From RPQJ01 sp963731105 (GTDB lineage Bacteria > Pseudomonadota > Gammaproteobacteria > Steroidobacterales > Steroidobacteraceae), in contig CAVSUM010000001.1 of NCBI GenBank assembly GCA_963731105.1, forward strand, positions 93,060 to 157,059: DNA of 64,000 bases. Reading direction: 5' to 3'. Every line of letters starts with the position of its first letter. The stretch's first letter is position 1. The translations under genes were made by a program, and so were the position numbers. This document shows positions 61,195-64,000 of the stretch, one piece after another. A model generated the notes under the pieces. It ran no database searches. It worked only from the letters and a program-made list of their open reading frames with translations, and had not been told where the DNA came from.

Positions 61195-63025
61195 CTAGAC
61201 GCCCCGCATCCAGTCATCCACCACTCGCGCCAGCACCTCGAGAGGCATTGCACCGCCCTTGAGCAACGCGTCGTGGAAGCCGTGCAGGTCGAAGCGCTCG
61301 CCGAGCTTTGCCTCGGCCGCGGCGCGCAGTCGCACGAACTCGAGGTGGCCGATCTTGTAGCCACACGCCTGGCCGGGCCACACGCAGTAGCGATCGATCT
61401 CGCTTTCCACCGCGCCGCGCGCCAGCCCGACCGCGCCTTCCATGTAGTCGACGGCGCGTTCCCGGCTCCAGTCCTTCCAGTGCATGCCCGTATCCACCAC
61501 GATGCGCACCGCGCGATACAGGAATGACTGCAGCATGCCGAGTCGCCCGAGCGGGAAGTCGCGGTACATGCCGATCTCGTCGGCGAGCTGCTCCGCATAC
61601 AGGCGCCCAGCCCTCGGTGAAGGCATTCATCAGCAGCGTCCGATGCAGCAGCGGCGTGTCCTGCGCCTCGAGCGCCAGCGTGCCCTGCAGGTGGTGACCC
61701 GGCAGGCTCTCGTGGTAGGTCAGCGTCGGCAACGCCCACTTGGGCCAGATGCCGGTATCGACCAGGTTGATGTAGTACGCGCCCGGTCGCGTGCCGTCGA
61801 GGCTGCCGAACTGCGCATAGCCGCGCGGCGCGCCGAGCTCGATAGCGGGCGGCACGCGCCGCACCTCGACTGGAGTGCGCGGCAGCACTGCGAACAGATC
61901 CGGCAAACGCGCCTTGATCGCCTCGATCTGCCGGTTCAGGTCGGCGAGCAGCTCCGCACGACCGGCATCGGTGTTCGGATAGAGCCAGCGCGGGTCCTTC
62001 GTCAGCGCCGACAGACGCGCGCCGACCGTGCCCTCGCCGTGACCCTGTGCCCTGAGCAGCGCATCCGCTTCCGCTGTGATTTCCGCGACCTGCGCAAGGC
62101 CGAGTTCGTGCGCTTCGTCCGGCGTGAGCCGCGTCGAGGTCTGGTAGCGCAGGCACAACTGGTAGTACAGCTCGCCGCCCGGGCGACCACGCATGCCGGC
62201 ATCATGGCTGGCGCGTGCGCGCTGCTCGGTGGCCGCGGTGATCTGCGCATCGAGCGCCTTGGCCAGCGGTCCGTCGACCAGTCGCGCGGCTCGCCCACCC
62301 CAGTCGCCGGCGATGCCCTTGGCGGCCGTACGCTGGACCAGCGCGCGTGTCATGGCCGACTGCGCCCCCGGCTGTGCGCGCAGCAGCTTGAGCTGCACAA
62401 GAGTCTTGTCCACGACGAAGTCCGGCGGAACGATGCCACGCCGCAGGTCGTCGCGCATGCGGGTTGTGTTGTGGTTCAACTCGCGGGCAAACGCCTCCAG
62501 CCGCGCCAGGAACGCCTCGGCATCGGCGGGTGACTCGAGCGGGTGCTTGGTCGCCAGGAAGTCCGGTGTCGACTGGTACGCACCCGTCAGCTGGCTCACC
62601 ACGAATGGCACGGGATAGTTGTAGCCGTCGACGGTACCGACCGGCTGTGCCTCGAGCTCCCGGCTGATCGATGCGAGCCACACGATCGTGTCGAAGTCCG
62701 AGCGATCGCGACCGGCGAGTTGCGCGGCATCAATGGCCTGCAGCTTTGGCCAGGCGTGTGCCACAGGACCGAGCGGGCCCATCCGGTGATCCGGCGAACG
62801 ATCGTTGAGCCGTGACCGCAGTGCCGCGCGTGACCCGGTATCGAGCCCGAGCGTGGTCGCGCTCTGGGGCGTGACCGTCAGCATCTCTTCGAAAATCGCG
62901 TCGTACAGTGCGCGGGCGCGCGCCACTTCAGGGTTCGATGCCGCGGCACCCGCGTGGCGGGCGAGAATGGAACTCACGGCCAGCGCGACGCTGGACGCCA
63001 GGAAATCGCGACGGTGCATGATCAT
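61195..63025 (-). CDS. Exported DUF885-family metallopeptidase-like protein (frameshifted)
   Basis: About 609 residues after removing one extra base near 61612 (EGWALYAEQLADEIGMYRD). It has a twin-arginine-like signal RRDFLASS, an N-terminal half LPGxxDLG type with FDTIVWLASISRELEAQPVG, and a zinc motif HESLPGHHLQ (HExxxH) about two thirds along. The second part contains EIDRYCVWPGQACGYKIGHL. Family members are secreted peptidase-like proteins of unclear substrate. ATG 63025 is given; 63019 is also possible. It is the second DUF885 gene in the window. Confidence 0.83.
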
Positions 63026-63097
63026 CTCGTTGCAGCGCCTGCTGCGCGGGCCGACAGTCTAGCGCGGCGGCCGGCACGCGGCCCGGTCCGGCGCGGA

Positions 63098-63126
63098 TTG
63101 ACGCCCGGTGCCGACGGTCACAGACT
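63098..63126 (+). promoter_or_regulatory. Candidate promoter of the S9 peptidase gene
   Basis: TTGACG (63098-63103) and CAGACT (63121-63126) are separated by 17 nt, 46 nt upstream of the ATG at 63172. The -35 is near consensus, the -10 is weak. It lies in the divergent space before the DUF885 gene. Confidence 0.4.
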
Positions 63127-63171
63127 GCGGCGCTCCCGCAACCTGCCAATCCGCACGACCAGGTGCTCCCG

Positions 63172-64000
63172 ATGCCGCCCAAGCCCGCAGTGCCGAAATT
63201 CGCAGTCTTCGCCGCTTTCGCCGTTGCCGGCAGCGCGCTGGCGAGCGATCCCACCGCCCCGCCGACGCGCACCGAAGTCGTCGTGGACACCTACCACGGC
63301 ACGAAGGTCGAGGATCCATACCGCTGGCTGGAGAATGGCAGCGACCCCGCGGTGCGCGAATGGACGGCGCGCCAGTCGCAGCGCACGCGCGCGTACCTCG
63401 ATGGGCTGCCCGTGCGCGCCAGGCTGCGCAGCCGCCTCGAGGCCTACATCAGCGACTCCTCGCCGCGGCACTACAAGCTGCGTGCGGCCGGCGACCAGGT
63501 ATTCGCGCTGTACTTCGACCCGAAACTGCAGCAGCCGTCACTGCGCGCGCTTGGCATGGACCTTGACCCGGCTGCGGCGCGCACCATCCTCGATCCGAAC
63601 GCGCTCGACCCGACCGGCGCGACCGCCATCGACTGGTACGCGCCCTCGCCGGACGGCAAGCTCGTCGCAGTGTCGTTGTCGAAGGGCGGCAGCGAGGACG
63701 GCAGCCTGCACGTGTTCGAGACGGCCACTGGCGCGCGCGTCGGCGAGGTGGTTCCGCGCGTCAACTTCCCGACCGCAGGCGGCGACCTCGCGTGGGCGGG
63801 CGACGGGCGTGGCTTCTGGTACACGCGCTATCCAGGCTTGGAACGGCCCGAGGCCGATCGTCATTTCTACGTGCAGGTGTACTTCCACCGGCTCGGCACG
63901 GATCCGGCGCAGGATCCGCGCGTGTTCGGCGACGGCCTGCCGAAGATCGCCGAGATCCAGCTCGACTTCTCGCGCGAGGCCGGCGCATTGCTGGTATCGG
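63172..64000 (+). CDS. Prolyl oligopeptidase-family (S9) serine peptidase, N-terminal part
   Basis: An exported S9-family peptidase, cut by the right edge after about 276 codons. It begins MPPKPAVPKFAVFAAFAVAG, a signal peptide, then the S9A N-terminal family stretch DTYHGTKVEDPYRWLENGSD and the first blades of the beta-propeller (IDWYAPSPDGKLVAVSLSKG; GDLAWAGDGRGFWYTRYPG). The catalytic alpha/beta-hydrolase domain lies outside the window. It would cleave proline-containing oligopeptides, in line with the neighbouring M28 and DUF885 peptidases. Confidence 0.85.
   Translation, partial: MPPKPAVPKFAVFAAFAVAGSALASDPTAPPTRTEVVVDTYHGTKVEDPYRWLENGSDPAVREWTARQSQRTRAYLDGLPVRARLRSRLEAYISDSSPRHYKLRAAGDQVFALYFDPKLQQPSLRALGMDLDPAAARTILDPNALDPTGATAIDWYAPSPDGKLVAVSLSKGGSEDGSLHVFETATGARVGEVVPRVNFPTAGGDLAWAGDGRGFWYTRYPGLERPEADRHFYVQVYFHRLGTDPAQDPRVFGDGLPKIAEIQLDFSREAGALLVS

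Overview
The window is about 64 kb of very GC-rich DNA, roughly 70% G+C, with dense genes, short intergenic gaps and many 1-11 nt overlaps. The gene families point to an aerobic or facultative gammaproteobacterium: a PA2778/PA2779-type pair, UPF0149, DUF2058, HemG, a large NAD-type malic enzyme and an AhpC/AhpF pair. An uncultured lineage near Xanthomonadales, Nevskiales or Steroidobacterales is a guess from content only. I see no rRNA, tRNA, CRISPR array, integrase or transposase. The only stretch over 300 bases without a gene is 44448-44832, which holds two long hairpin repeats.

Layout. 0-4 kb: the end of a FadL-type porin, a YeiH transporter facing a sorAB-type sulfite dehydrogenase pair, and an orphan HicA. 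4-9 kb: a flippase-P-type ATPase fusion and a PotF-like lipoprotein. 9-11 kb: an azoreductase-pirin operon divergent from a LysR gene, with a perfect inverted operator pair between them. 11-19 kb: GFA and GST proteins, a C39-like lipoprotein operon, rhomboid and lipocalin, a beta-barrel protein, an acyl-ACP-reductase-like enzyme and an acyltransferase. 19-28 kb: a 2-oxoacid:ferredoxin oxidoreductase (korAB) with a ferritin-like protein, then a polysulfide/thiosulfate-reductase-like module with two YeeE/YedE halves and an unusual rhodanese. 28-32 kb: bfd-bfr, an ECF sigma factor and a second rhodanese. 32-44 kb: central metabolism and housekeeping, ending in LemA-DUF2207. 44-57 kb: twin hairpins, a DUF885 peptidase, then a redox-stress block (cytochrome b, two-component system, cytochrome c peroxidase, msrAB, tryptophanase, ahpCF). 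57-64 kb: a peptide-degradation block (M28, DUF885, S9) with a WYL regulator.

Two themes recur. Sulfur chemistry appears as sulfite oxidation, polysulfide/thiosulfate handling, thiosulfate-type transport and rhodaneses. Peroxide defence appears as an OxyR-like box before ahpCF and one direct-repeat box that ties the two-component operon to the peroxidase gene.

Data quality. About 20 otherwise well-conserved genes carry single-base frameshifts in both directions, often in G or C runs. They are scattered through the whole window and hit enzymes such as AhpF, MsrA and KorA. I read them mainly as assembly or sequencing errors and give gene spans across the shifts.
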